Shown here piece by piece: positions 27,975 through 35,744 of a stretch of 64,000 nucleotides of DNA (its first letter is position 1; every line of letters begins with the position of its first letter). Origin of the DNA: Natronospira elongata. Its GTDB lineage: Bacteria > Pseudomonadota > Gammaproteobacteria > Natronospirales > Natronospiraceae. The translations under genes were made by a program, and so were the position numbers. The stretch lies in assembly GCF_034931365.1 (NCBI RefSeq), contig NZ_JAYGII010000011.1:1-64000 (forward strand), read 5' to 3'. The notes below the pieces were generated by a model. That model did no database searches, was not told the DNA's origin, and saw only the letters and a program-made list of their open reading frames with translations.

Positions 27975-30155
27975 ATGCGAGCCGATGAAGCTCAAGAAAT
28001 TCTTAGAAAAAGCAGATTATTCAGGGACCTGGATGACTCTTTTGTTGCTGATTTGAGCCATGCTGTCCGTGCGGTAGAACTGAAGAGCGGGGAAGATTTA
28101 TTCTGCGAGGGCGCCCCCTCGGATTCACTGTATCTGGTCCTGAACGGCGAATTGGAAGCCTGCGTCGCCCAGAATGGGGGGCAGCAGCGTCTCGGGGACC
28201 TCCGGCCGGGTGAGCCGGTGGGTGAGCTCGGTGTGCTTTTTGGTGGTCCACGCACGGCGACGGTCAAGGCCGTCAAGCCGAGTCGGCTGCTGGCAATCGA
28301 GGCCCAGACATTGCGAGAGTGCCTGCCGCAAGCACCGCAACTGGAAGCGGCCCTGGAAGCGGAGGCCCGGGCTCGAATTCAGCGCAACGATCTGGATCAG
28401 ATCGTTGAGCGATTTTTTGGCAATCTGGATCAGGTTGAGCGGGATGAACTGGCGGCGCGGCTGGAATGGGTGCGGCTGGACGCGGGGGAAATCCTGTTTA
28501 GACGTGGGGATCCGGGCGACAGCCTCTTCTTCATTGTCGATGGTTCGCTCTGGGCGGTGGCAGCCAATGAATATGGTGAAGAAGTGCCCATCGCCAGCCT
28601 GGGACAGGGAGAAGTGGTGGGCGAGATGGGCTTGCTGTCCGGCGAGAGCCGTTCCGCGGGCGTGGTGGCGGCTCGCGAGTCCACCCTGGTACGGCTGTCG
28701 CGAACCAATTTTGAATTGCTGAACCGGGAGTATCCGGCACTGGTCATGGGTATTACGCGCCAGCTCGCCGATCGCTTGCGGCGCAGCCAGCGGAAACAAC
28801 CGGCCGCTCGCGGCGGTTGCCGTCGTATTGCCGTCATTGCCGCTAACCCCGACCGGAATCCCACCGCCTTGATGCGGGCTATCAGTGCCGCAATCGGCCC
28901 CAGCGCCGAGGTCCTGGACGTCGAGCGGGTGCGCAGACTGCAAGGTCAGGGTGACGGCCCCGGCGCCGATTCCATCATGGCAGAGGCCGGCATCGGCTTG
29001 ATGCTGGATGAGATGGCGGCCAGTCGCGAAATACTGTTTCAGATTACTGAACCGCTCAAGGGCGGAGAGGCGAGTGCCTGGACGCGCCGTTGCCTCAATC
29101 AGGCTGACGAACTGCTGATCGTTGCGGACGGTAATGCGGACAGGGAACCCAACGGCCTGGAACGGGCGCTGTATGAGGATCGCCGCCGAACCACGGAGCT
29201 GCGTAGTCAACCGCGCACCCGATTGCTGCTGACTCACGAGAACGGGATGCGCCGGGTCCGGGATACCAGTCCCTGGCTCAAGGCACGTTCTCCGGACGGG
29301 CACTTCCATCTTCGCCTGGGTGATGATGAGGACCTGGCACGTGTTGCCCGCTTATTGGCCGGGCGGGCTGTTGGCCTGGCACTGGGTGGTGCCGGCCCTG
29401 GCGGGCTGGGGCAGGTCGGGGCGATCCAGGCTCTGGAGGAAGCCGGCATTCCTCTGGACATGATTGCCGCCAGCGGTGTGGGCGCCGTGGTTGGCGCCGG
29501 TTATGCCTTTGGCCTCTCCGGACGCGAGTTGGCGGAAGTGGATTGGCAGCGTCACCTGCCTGGACGTCATGCCAGTGGGTGGCCAGAACTGGAAACCACC
29601 GACATTGAAGATCTCTGGCGTCCTTTCGTTTGCGTCTCCACCAATCTGAACAAACAGACACTGAGCATTCATCGTCAGGGCAATCTGTGGGACTCGGTGG
29701 CGGCCAGCAGTATTGTTCCCGGCCTGGGCAGTCCCGTATCCCTTGACGGGGACTTGCATGTCAGTGGCAGCCTCATTAACCGTTTGCCAGGCGACCTACT
29801 GCGTGGGGTCGTGGGGAGCTGCATCGGCATTGATACCATGAACGGCCAACCGGATCATGTCGAGATTGACTTTGGTAGCCTGAGCCAACCCTGGTGGCGT
29901 CGCTTGCTACCGGGCTGGTCCCGGCAGGTTTCAGTGGCGCCGGATCTGCTCTTGCGTTCCCTGTTCGCGGGAAGTCACCGTGGAATCCGTGAGACAAAAC
30001 GGCAGTTGGATGTCGACATCAGTCTGGCTTCCGAGCGTGGATTCAATGTGAAGGTAGACCCGGCCGATGTCATTCGTGACGCTTACCAGGAAACCTGCCA
30101 GTACATTGATCGTGTTGGAGTTCAAGAGCTACGGGCGCGGCTGGCGCTGGACTGA
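27975..30155 (+). CDS. Double cNMP-binding / patatin-like protein with degenerate active site
   Basis: 726 residues from ATG 27975 (GGGGGAG six bases before). Two cyclic-nucleotide-binding-like domains (about 15-130 and 145-265; GELGVLFGGPRTATV, GEMGLLSGESRSAGV), a Rossmann-like middle (280-440), then a patatin/NTE-like domain (465-726). Overall order matches NTE-family proteins. In patatins the nucleophile sits in GxSxG; here the segment is DMIAASGVGAVVGAGY, with Gly501 where the Ser should be. The oxyanion motif is GGAGPGG (its Arg is lost), and the DG[GA] dyad motif is VSGSLINRLP with Ser597 in place of Asp. So phospholipase activity looks lost by three separate changes. The phosphate-binding cassettes lack the usual Arg-Ala-Ala, so cNMP binding is doubtful too. 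Confidence 0.88.
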   Translation: MRADEAQEILRKSRLFRDLDDSFVADLSHAVRAVELKSGEDLFCEGAPSDSLYLVLNGELEACVAQNGGQQRLGDLRPGEPVGELGVLFGGPRTATVKAVKPSRLLAIEAQTLRECLPQAPQLEAALEAEARARIQRNDLDQIVERFFGNLDQVERDELAARLEWVRLDAGEILFRRGDPGDSLFFIVDGSLWAVAANEYGEEVPIASLGQGEVVGEMGLLSGESRSAGVVAARESTLVRLSRTNFELLNREYPALVMGITRQLADRLRRSQRKQPAARGGCRRIAVIAANPDRNPTALMRAISAAIGPSAEVLDVERVRRLQGQGDGPGADSIMAEAGIGLMLDEMAASREILFQITEPLKGGEASAWTRRCLNQADELLIVADGNADREPNGLERALYEDRRRTTELRSQPRTRLLLTHENGMRRVRDTSPWLKARSPDGHFHLRLGDDEDLARVARLLAGRAVGLALGGAGPGGLGQVGAIQALEEAGIPLDMIAASGVGAVVGAGYAFGLSGRELAEVDWQRHLPGRHASGWPELETTDIEDLWRPFVCVSTNLNKQTLSIHRQGNLWDSVAASSIVPGLGSPVSLDGDLHVSGSLINRLPGDLLRGVVGSCIGIDTMNGQPDHVEIDFGSLSQPWWRRLLPGWSRQVSVAPDLLLRSLFAGSHRGIRETKRQLDVDISLASERGFNVKVDPADVIRDAYQETCQYIDRVGVQELRARLALD

Positions 30156-30184
30156 GCAGCGATCTGCTATGATGGTCGGACGGG

Positions 30185-30212
30185 CGGTGGATCCTGGCCG
30201 GAGGATCCACCG
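30185..30212. promoter_or_regulatory. Perfect 11-bp hairpin upstream of the MASE1 GGDEF-EAL gene
   Basis: CGGTGGATCCT (30185-30195) and AGGATCCACCG (30202-30212) pair exactly around a 6-nt loop. There is no T run, so it is not a standard terminator. It lies 29 bases after the patatin-like gene and about 70 before the next start. Possible roles are attenuation, mRNA end protection or a protein site. Confidence 0.5.
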
Positions 30213-30281
30213 AGGGACGGGTATCAGAGTTTCCTTGGTTCCCCGCTCGGGAATGGCCGATAACACTGCCGGAGTCCCACA

Positions 30282-33200
30282 GTGGCCCAGCAACAAGCAA
30301 GCGCAGAACAGGATCAATCGAACTCCATCTGGCAACTGCTGGGTATTAACCTGACCGGCTTTACCCTATACCTCCTCCTGGGTTGGGTCTCCCTGCGCTT
30401 GTCGCCAGCCGATACCGTGGCCACCAGTATCTTTCTGCCGGCTGGCATCGCACTGGGCTGGGTTCTGATTTATGGCCTTCGGTCCCTAGTGGGAGTCGGC
30501 CTTGGGGCCCAGCTGGTGGGATTGATGGTTATCGAGCATCCGGGAGCCAATCCCGCCTTGTTGCTTTGGCCATTGCTGATTCTGCCAACGGCGGTGCTGG
30601 TACAGGCAGCCCTGGGGCGATATCTGGCTCAGCGCCTGGTGAACTGGCCAGATCCCTTGGACAGTCCCCGTAACATTTCCGCTTTCATCCTTCTGGTGAT
30701 CCCGCTGTCCTGCCTGGTCCAGGCTTCCGTGTCCTTGCCCTGGTTGTGGTGGTTCGGTGGTCTGGAGTTTGGGCCGCAGTTGACCACCTGGCTTTCCTGG
30801 TGGCTGGCTGATGTACTTGGGGCGACTGTTATCGTGCCGGTGCTTCTGGTTTTTCTGGCCCGACCCCGTAACGTCTGGCGGCCCCGCCGTGTGGTTCTGG
30901 TCTTGCCTCTGCTGTTGCTTACCGGCCTAGGTCTGCTTCTGTTTCGCCAGCTGGATCTGCTATCGGTGGAACGGTTCGCCGCCGATTTCGAGCGGGATAC
31001 CGAAGCATTGTCTCAGCAGTTGGAACGTCGTCTTGATGCCCACATGGAAACTCTGTTGGCTCTGGAGCGCCTGGTTCAGCTCAACCCGGATCTGAGCCGC
31101 GACCAGTTTCGCGACTTTGTTGGGCCTTTTCTGGACCGACACTCGGCTAGCCAGAACTTCAGCTTCAATCCTCGGGTAAGGGATGCCCAACGAGCCGAAT
31201 TCGAAGCAGAAGTTCAAAGGGCAGGTTTTGGTGAATTCCAGATTCTGGACCGCCTGGATGGAGCAACGACGGGCAGGGCGGCCACTCGCACCGAGTATTT
31301 TCCTATCCTTTATGTTGAGCCGTTGGCGGAAAATCGATCGGTTATCGGGCTTGACCCCCAGTCCATCGATTCACCACAAGTAGCCATAAAGCAGACCATG
31401 GAATCCGGCGAGCCAAAGGCGAGTGCGCCTTTCACTCTGACTCAGGAGCCGGGCGACCAGATTGGGATGGTGATCTACAGCGCGGTGAAGGATCGGTCCG
31501 GGAGCGGAGAGGAAGCCGTGATTCTGGGTCTGGTCACGGCCGCATTCCGCCTTGGGGACTTGATGGAAGACGCCATTGCTGCTGCACCCACAATGGAACT
31601 GCAGGTCTGCCTGGTGGACCTGGGGGGCCGGGCGGGGAGTCAGAGACTGGCGGGCACTCAGGATTGTGAACGGCCTGACTGGCTTGCAGCCAGGCACGTG
31701 GGTTTGCGTGAGTTGGGCTTTGCCGGGCGGGAATGGCAGTTGCGGGTCCAGCCGGGTGCTGGCACCGCTGTGGTTCATACCTGGCCGGCCTGGATTCCGA
31801 CGCTGATTGGGTTCGTTCTGACGGGAAGCCTGGCGGCCTTTCTGCTTCTGGTGACCGGTCAGAGTAGACGCGTGTCAGAGTTGGTTCAACGCAGGACGAG
31901 GGAACTCGCAGAAGCTAGTGAGGAATTGCTCGAACAGCAACAAGCCCTGGATAGGGCCCAGCAGGTTGCCGCCCTGGGTAGCTGGGAATGGATTCCGGGC
32001 GAAGAAGGCAGCTTCAATGCATCCCGGGGTCTGGCCGAACTATTGGGACTACCCCTGGAGTCACTGGATAGCCCCGATGCCCTGATACGGGCGATCCATC
32101 CTGATGATCAACCCAGACTAGCCAGTCTCCTGGGCCGAGCCGAGCTGGAGGCAGAGCCATTGAGCATGGATTGTCGCCTGGGAAGGCAATCGGAGCGGGT
32201 TCTGCATATGGCTCTCGAAAGTGACTGGGCGGAGGGCCGACCCTGGCGCGTTCGGGCCATTGCCCAGGATGTCACTGATGCCAGAAAGGCAGCGGAACGT
32301 ATTGAATATCTTGCTCACTATGATGAACTCACGGGCTTGCCGAATCGCCGTCTCTGGTTTACCTGCGCAGAGCGTGCCCTGCAATCTGCGAAGCGTCATG
32401 GTTACAAGATGGCAGTGATGTTTCTTGACCTGGATGAGTTCAAGACCATCAATGATTCCCTGGGTCATGGTGTGGGTGATGAGTTGTTAAAGCAGGTTGG
32501 CAGGCGGTTGGGTGAGGCAGTCAGGGATGAAGACACGCTGGCCCGCTTGGGTGGGGATGAGTTTGTTATTCTTCTTCCTCGTCTGGAGGAAAGCAGTAGT
32601 GCAGCGCCTGTTGCAGAGAAGCTGTTGAAGGAAATGGCTGAACCGTTCGAGCTGGAGGATCGACGATTCAAGCTCGGCGCGAGCATCGGGATTACGATCT
32701 ATCCGGATGATGGTGATGATGTGGATACCCTGCTCCAGCACGCGGATACAGCCATGTATCGGGCGAAGTCCGCGGGGAGGGATAACTATAAGCATTTCGC
32801 ACCCGAGATGAATGACGAAGCCCGCGCGCGGCTTGATATGGAAAATGCCATCCGACGGGGGTTGGAACAGGACGAGTTCATGCTCCATTTCCAACCGCAG
32901 GTAAACAGCCGGGATAAGAGTATCGTGGGTTTTGAGGCTCTGCTGCGCTGGCATCATCCGGAGCTTGGAATGGTACCCCCGGGCGAGTTCATCCCCGCAG
33001 CAGAACGTTCGGGTTTGATCTTGCCACTGGGGGATCGAGTTCTCTGGATGGCCTGCAGGCAGCAGAAGGCGTGGTCTGACTCTGGGAATCCAGTGTTGTC
33101 CCGTGCCGGGATTTGCGTGAATGTCTCCCCCATACAGTTTCGCCGCCTGAGTTTCGTGGACCACCTGAAGAAGATCATCCAGGCAACGGGTGTGGATCCA

Positions 33201-33611
33201 GCATTGTTGACCCTGGAGATCACTGAAAGCAGTCTCATGGATATGGATTCCCAGGTGTTGGAGGGGCTGCATCGATTGCGTGAGCTGGGAATCAAGCTGG
33301 CGCTGGATGATTTCGGGACCGGCTATTCCAGTCTGTCTTATCTGAAGCAGTTGCCGATCACGCTGATCAAGCTGGACCGTTCCTTCGTCATGGACCTGCC
33401 GGACGATGAGGAGGATGCGGCCATCGCGGAAACCGCCATTGCCATGGCAGCCAAATTGGGCATGACGGTGATTGCCGAGGGTGTGGAAACCGGGGAGCAG
33501 CGCCGCTTTCTGGAAAACCTGGGCTGTTGTTTCATGCAAGGCTTCCTGTTCGCGCGCCCCATGAGTCCGGATGATCTGGCCGATTGGGTGAAATCACCAC
33601 TGGAAGATTAA
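30282..33611 (+). CDS. MASE1-CHASE-PAS-GGDEF-EAL cyclic-di-GMP protein
   Basis: 1,109 residues, GTG start. Order: MASE1 membrane sensor (eight segments, about 12-210, with WWLADVLGATVIVPVLLVFL), CHASE extracytoplasmic domain (about 235-470, LNPDLSRDQFRDFVG and RTEYFPILYVEPL), TM (510-535), coiled coil, PAS (560-670), GGDEF (675-845), EAL (855-1,105). Both catalytic modules look intact: GGDEF (RLGGDEFVILLP), EALLRW, NVSPIQFRR, EITESSLMD, DDFGTGYSSLSYLKQ with IKLDRSF, AEGVET. It could be bifunctional. The 126-bp gap to the patatin-like gene holds a hairpin, so cotranscription is possible. Downstream lies the tRNA-Ser region. Confidence 0.93.
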   Translation: MAQQQASAEQDQSNSIWQLLGINLTGFTLYLLLGWVSLRLSPADTVATSIFLPAGIALGWVLIYGLRSLVGVGLGAQLVGLMVIEHPGANPALLLWPLLILPTAVLVQAALGRYLAQRLVNWPDPLDSPRNISAFILLVIPLSCLVQASVSLPWLWWFGGLEFGPQLTTWLSWWLADVLGATVIVPVLLVFLARPRNVWRPRRVVLVLPLLLLTGLGLLLFRQLDLLSVERFAADFERDTEALSQQLERRLDAHMETLLALERLVQLNPDLSRDQFRDFVGPFLDRHSASQNFSFNPRVRDAQRAEFEAEVQRAGFGEFQILDRLDGATTGRAATRTEYFPILYVEPLAENRSVIGLDPQSIDSPQVAIKQTMESGEPKASAPFTLTQEPGDQIGMVIYSAVKDRSGSGEEAVILGLVTAAFRLGDLMEDAIAAAPTMELQVCLVDLGGRAGSQRLAGTQDCERPDWLAARHVGLRELGFAGREWQLRVQPGAGTAVVHTWPAWIPTLIGFVLTGSLAAFLLLVTGQSRRVSELVQRRTRELAEASEELLEQQQALDRAQQVAALGSWEWIPGEEGSFNASRGLAELLGLPLESLDSPDALIRAIHPDDQPRLASLLGRAELEAEPLSMDCRLGRQSERVLHMALESDWAEGRPWRVRAIAQDVTDARKAAERIEYLAHYDELTGLPNRRLWFTCAERALQSAKRHGYKMAVMFLDLDEFKTINDSLGHGVGDELLKQVGRRLGEAVRDEDTLARLGGDEFVILLPRLEESSSAAPVAEKLLKEMAEPFELEDRRFKLGASIGITIYPDDGDDVDTLLQHADTAMYRAKSAGRDNYKHFAPEMNDEARARLDMENAIRRGLEQDEFMLHFQPQVNSRDKSIVGFEALLRWHHPELGMVPPGEFIPAAERSGLILPLGDRVLWMACRQQKAWSDSGNPVLSRAGICVNVSPIQFRRLSFVDHLKKIIQATGVDPALLTLEITESSLMDMDSQVLEGLHRLRELGIKLALDDFGTGYSSLSYLKQLPITLIKLDRSFVMDLPDDEEDAAIAETAIAMAAKLGMTVIAEGVETGEQRRFLENLGCCFMQGFLFARPMSPDDLADWVKSPLED

Positions 33612-33617
33612 TCATCC

Positions 33618-33700
33618 GGGTTCGAATTCGATTTCGAGAAATGAAAAAGGCCGCCCACTCGGGACGGCCTCGATCATTGTATGGCGGAGAGGGTGGGATT
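33618..33700. repeat. 83-bp direct repeat, distal copy, with tRNA-Ser 3' fragment
   Basis: Identical over 83 bp to 33815-33897. It contains the last ~22 bases of the tRNA-Ser(UGA) gene (minus strand) including CCA, and the tRNA's terminator hairpin. It ends exactly where the intact copy goes on into the T-arm. The unit spacing is 197 bp. The 114 bp between the copies hold GC-rich sequence of no known function and a small hairpin (AAATGCG/CGCATTT at about 33768-33787). Confidence 0.9.
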
Positions 33701-33814
33701 GCTCGGCCCATCCCTGGGCCTCGGCCTCCGCTTCGCTCCGGCGCTGCTCCGCTGCGCTGCGCAGCCCAAATGCGTTCCTACGCATTTGTCGAACCCGAGT
33801 TGTTATTGACTCGT

Positions 33815-33897
33815 GGGTTCGAATTCGATTTCGAGAAATGAAAAAGGCCGCCCACTCGGGACGGCCTCGATCATTGTATGGCGGAGAGGGTGGGATT
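33815..33897. repeat. 83-bp direct repeat, proximal copy at the tRNA-Ser 3' end
   Basis: Second identical copy. It spans the 3' end of the functional tRNA-Ser gene and its downstream terminator: on the minus strand GAGGCCGTCCCGAGTGGGCG followed by GCCTTTTTC. The bases just before it, ACTCGTGGGTTCGAAT (33809-33824), are an inverted copy of the tRNA's variable-arm/T-arm junction. Confidence 0.9.
33842..33871 (-). terminator. Intrinsic terminator of tRNA-Ser
   Basis: On the minus strand GAGGCCGTCCCGAGTGGGCGGCC forms a stem (GGCCGTCCCG with the T-rich-side CGGGCGGCC-like arm) followed by TTTTTC, just after the tRNA 3' end. The same structure exists in the distal repeat copy at about 33645-33674. 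Confidence 0.8.
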
Positions 33898-33966
33898 CGA
33901 ACCCACGAGTCCTTGCGGACTGCCGGTTTTCAAGACCGGTGCATTCAACCACTCTGCCACCTCTCC
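33879..33966 (-). tRNA. tRNA-Ser (anticodon UGA)
   Basis: 88 nt with an encoded CCA. The acceptor stem is GGAGAGG/CCTCTCC, discriminator G. D-arm GGCAGAGTGGTTGAATGC, anticodon arm CCGGTCTTGAAAACCGG with UGA, long class II variable arm (AGTCCGCAAGGACT), T-arm GTGGGTTCGAATCCCAC. It reads UCA and other UCN codons. Fragments of the same gene lie on both sides. Confidence 0.97.
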
Positions 33967-34002
33967 GAAAACTACCGTGGCGTCTACATGTTCTAGCAAG
34001 AC

Positions 34003-34033
34003 CCTGCGGACTGGCGGTTTTCAAGACCGGCGC
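34003..34033 (-). pseudogene. Partial tRNA-Ser remnant (anticodon/variable arm)
   Basis: The minus strand repeats the tRNA's anticodon arm and start of the variable arm with a few mismatches (plus strand TGCGGACTGGCGGTTTTCAA compared with TGCGGACTGCCGGTTTTCAA in the gene). Acceptor, D and T arms are absent, so it cannot be a working tRNA. It lies 37 bases beyond the 5' end of the intact gene. Confidence 0.75.
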
Positions 34034-34168
34034 TGCCGGGCCCAGGCCCTTCGCTGAAAGCGAGGGTTCGATGACAGCCGCGAGCGCGGCCCGCGGTCCG
34101 ATAGGGGCTGTGCGGTGCCGGGACGAAAGGATAACATGACGAGATCATTTTTCGTGAGGGAGATTGGC

Positions 34169-35695
34169 ATGAAAGCGTGGCAGATGGCGGTCCTGATGGT
34201 TTTGGTGGTTCTACTGGCGGCCTGTGAGCGAGAGGTGGAGGCGCCCTGGGCGGCGGTGCATCCCCCGGAAGACAGGGCGGATGTCTGGGAATCGGAGGGG
34301 CGGCTTTTTGTGGTTTTTGCGCCGGAAGATGCCGAAGTGCCCCACGTCCACATGGGGTTCCCCCCATTTTCCGACTCTGATCCCTTCTTTGCCGTGGATG
34401 TGGAAGACTGGAATGGCGATGAGCCGCTCCGCCTGGCCGGCGATATGATCGGTTTTCCGCCCGAGCAGGTGGATGACGTGCCGGAGGGGCGCTACCAGTT
34501 GCAGGCAATCTACAAGACGGATTTCTTTTTCCACCAGGCGGTAAGCGAGGGAAGCTGGCTGTCGGAACCGCTGGTGGTGGATTGGCCGGCGGACCGGGGC
34601 GAGATCGAACTGCAGCTCAGTGAGTACCTTCCGGATGAACTGCCCGCGGACCGGTCCAATTTGCAGTTCGTGCGGATCAAGAGTGAGCTGCTGAGCGAGT
34701 TCTGGGGCGAGGAGATTGAGTTGCGCGCCGCCGTCATCCTGCCCACTGATTGGGAAGAGAGTGGCGATGAGTATCCGGTGCGCTACAACATCGGCGGTTA
34801 TGGCTCACGCTATACCCGTGCCCTGGAGTTGATGGAGGCGGGCAGTGATTTCCGCGATGACTGGTATGACCCGGCCAATCCCAAGTTCATCATGGTGTTG
34901 CTGGATGGCACCGGCCCCTTCGGTGATCCCTATCAGATCAATTCCCGCAACAGCGGTCCCTGGGGGGATGCCGTCACCGAAGAGCTGATTCCCTACATCG
35001 AGGAGCGCTTCCGTGCCATCGGCGAGCCGGAGGCCCGTTTCCTGGATGGCGGCTCCACCGGGGGCTGGGCTTCATTGGCGATGCAAGTCTTCTACCCGGA
35101 TTACTTCAATGGTGCCTGGTCTTTCTGCGCCGACAGCCCGGATTTTCGCCGGTTTCAGCTCATCAACCTCTATGAAGATGAAAACGCCTACTACAACCGC
35201 CACAACTATCTGATACCCAGCAAGCGCTCCATTGAGGGGGATCCGGAATTCTCCATCAAGGCAGAGATTGCCATGGAGCGGGTCATGGGACGCGGCGATA
35301 GCTTTGTGACCGGCGGTGAGCAGTGGGGTGCCTGGCATGCCCTTTACGGCCCTCGTGGTGATGACGGTCTGCCGGTGCCGGCCTGGGATGAGCACAGCGG
35401 CGAGATCGATCCGGCGGTGGTGGAGTACTGGAAGGATTACGACCTGGTCCGCTACCTGGAGGCCAATTGGGATGAGATCGGTGAAGAGCTGGCCGGCAAG
35501 CTCAATATCTGGATGGGCGACATGGACGACTACTATCTCAACCCCGGGATGTATCGTCTTGCCGACCTGATGGATGAGTTGAGCAATCCCGATCCCGAGG
35601 CCCGATTCACCTGGGGGCGTCTCCAGGGACATTGCTGGATTCCCCTGAGCCACGCCGAGATTTTCTCGGAAATGGCGGAGCGCCTGGAAGACTGA
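34169..35695 (+). CDS. Putative esterase lipoprotein (alpha/beta hydrolase)
   Basis: 508 residues from ATG 34169 (GAGGGAG upstream); an ATG at 34136 with AAAGGA is also possible. MKAWQMAVLMVLVVLLAAC is a lipoprotein signal with lipobox LAAC. Residues 140-508 resemble PF00756 esterases: YPVRYNIGGYGSRYTR, FIMVLLDGTGPFGDPY, the nucleophile elbow DGGSTGGW with Ser296, an Asp in GDMDDYYL and a late His in the HCWIPLSHAE region that could complete the triad. The protein is very acidic. Substrate is unknown. It stands alone, with the tRNA region upstream and convergent with the Mrp operon. Confidence 0.83.
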   Translation: MKAWQMAVLMVLVVLLAACEREVEAPWAAVHPPEDRADVWESEGRLFVVFAPEDAEVPHVHMGFPPFSDSDPFFAVDVEDWNGDEPLRLAGDMIGFPPEQVDDVPEGRYQLQAIYKTDFFFHQAVSEGSWLSEPLVVDWPADRGEIELQLSEYLPDELPADRSNLQFVRIKSELLSEFWGEEIELRAAVILPTDWEESGDEYPVRYNIGGYGSRYTRALELMEAGSDFRDDWYDPANPKFIMVLLDGTGPFGDPYQINSRNSGPWGDAVTEELIPYIEERFRAIGEPEARFLDGGSTGGWASLAMQVFYPDYFNGAWSFCADSPDFRRFQLINLYEDENAYYNRHNYLIPSKRSIEGDPEFSIKAEIAMERVMGRGDSFVTGGEQWGAWHALYGPRGDDGLPVPAWDEHSGEIDPAVVEYWKDYDLVRYLEANWDEIGEELAGKLNIWMGDMDDYYLNPGMYRLADLMDELSNPDPEARFTWGRLQGHCWIPLSHAEIFSEMAERLED

Positions 35696-35707
35696 AGGGA
35701 TTGGGTT

Positions 35708-35741
35708 GGGGCGCAGAGGCGCCGATGCGCCTGTGCGCCCC
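35708..35741. terminator. Hairpin between the esterase gene and the Mrp operon
   Basis: A 15-bp stem with one mismatch (35708-35722 with 35727-35741) and a 4-nt loop lies exactly between two convergent genes. It lacks a clear T run on either side, so it may act with Rho or as an mRNA 3' stabiliser. Confidence 0.6.
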
Positions 35742-35744
35742 AGC

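Noticed and set aside
34003..34033. Second tRNA-Ser gene
   Set aside because: Only the anticodon arm and variable arm are present; acceptor and T arms are missing.
33813..34139. Open frame over tRNA-Ser with a WDSNPR-type peptide
   Set aside because: This peptide is the antisense reading of tRNA-Ser T-arm and variable arm, a known false gene in many annotations.
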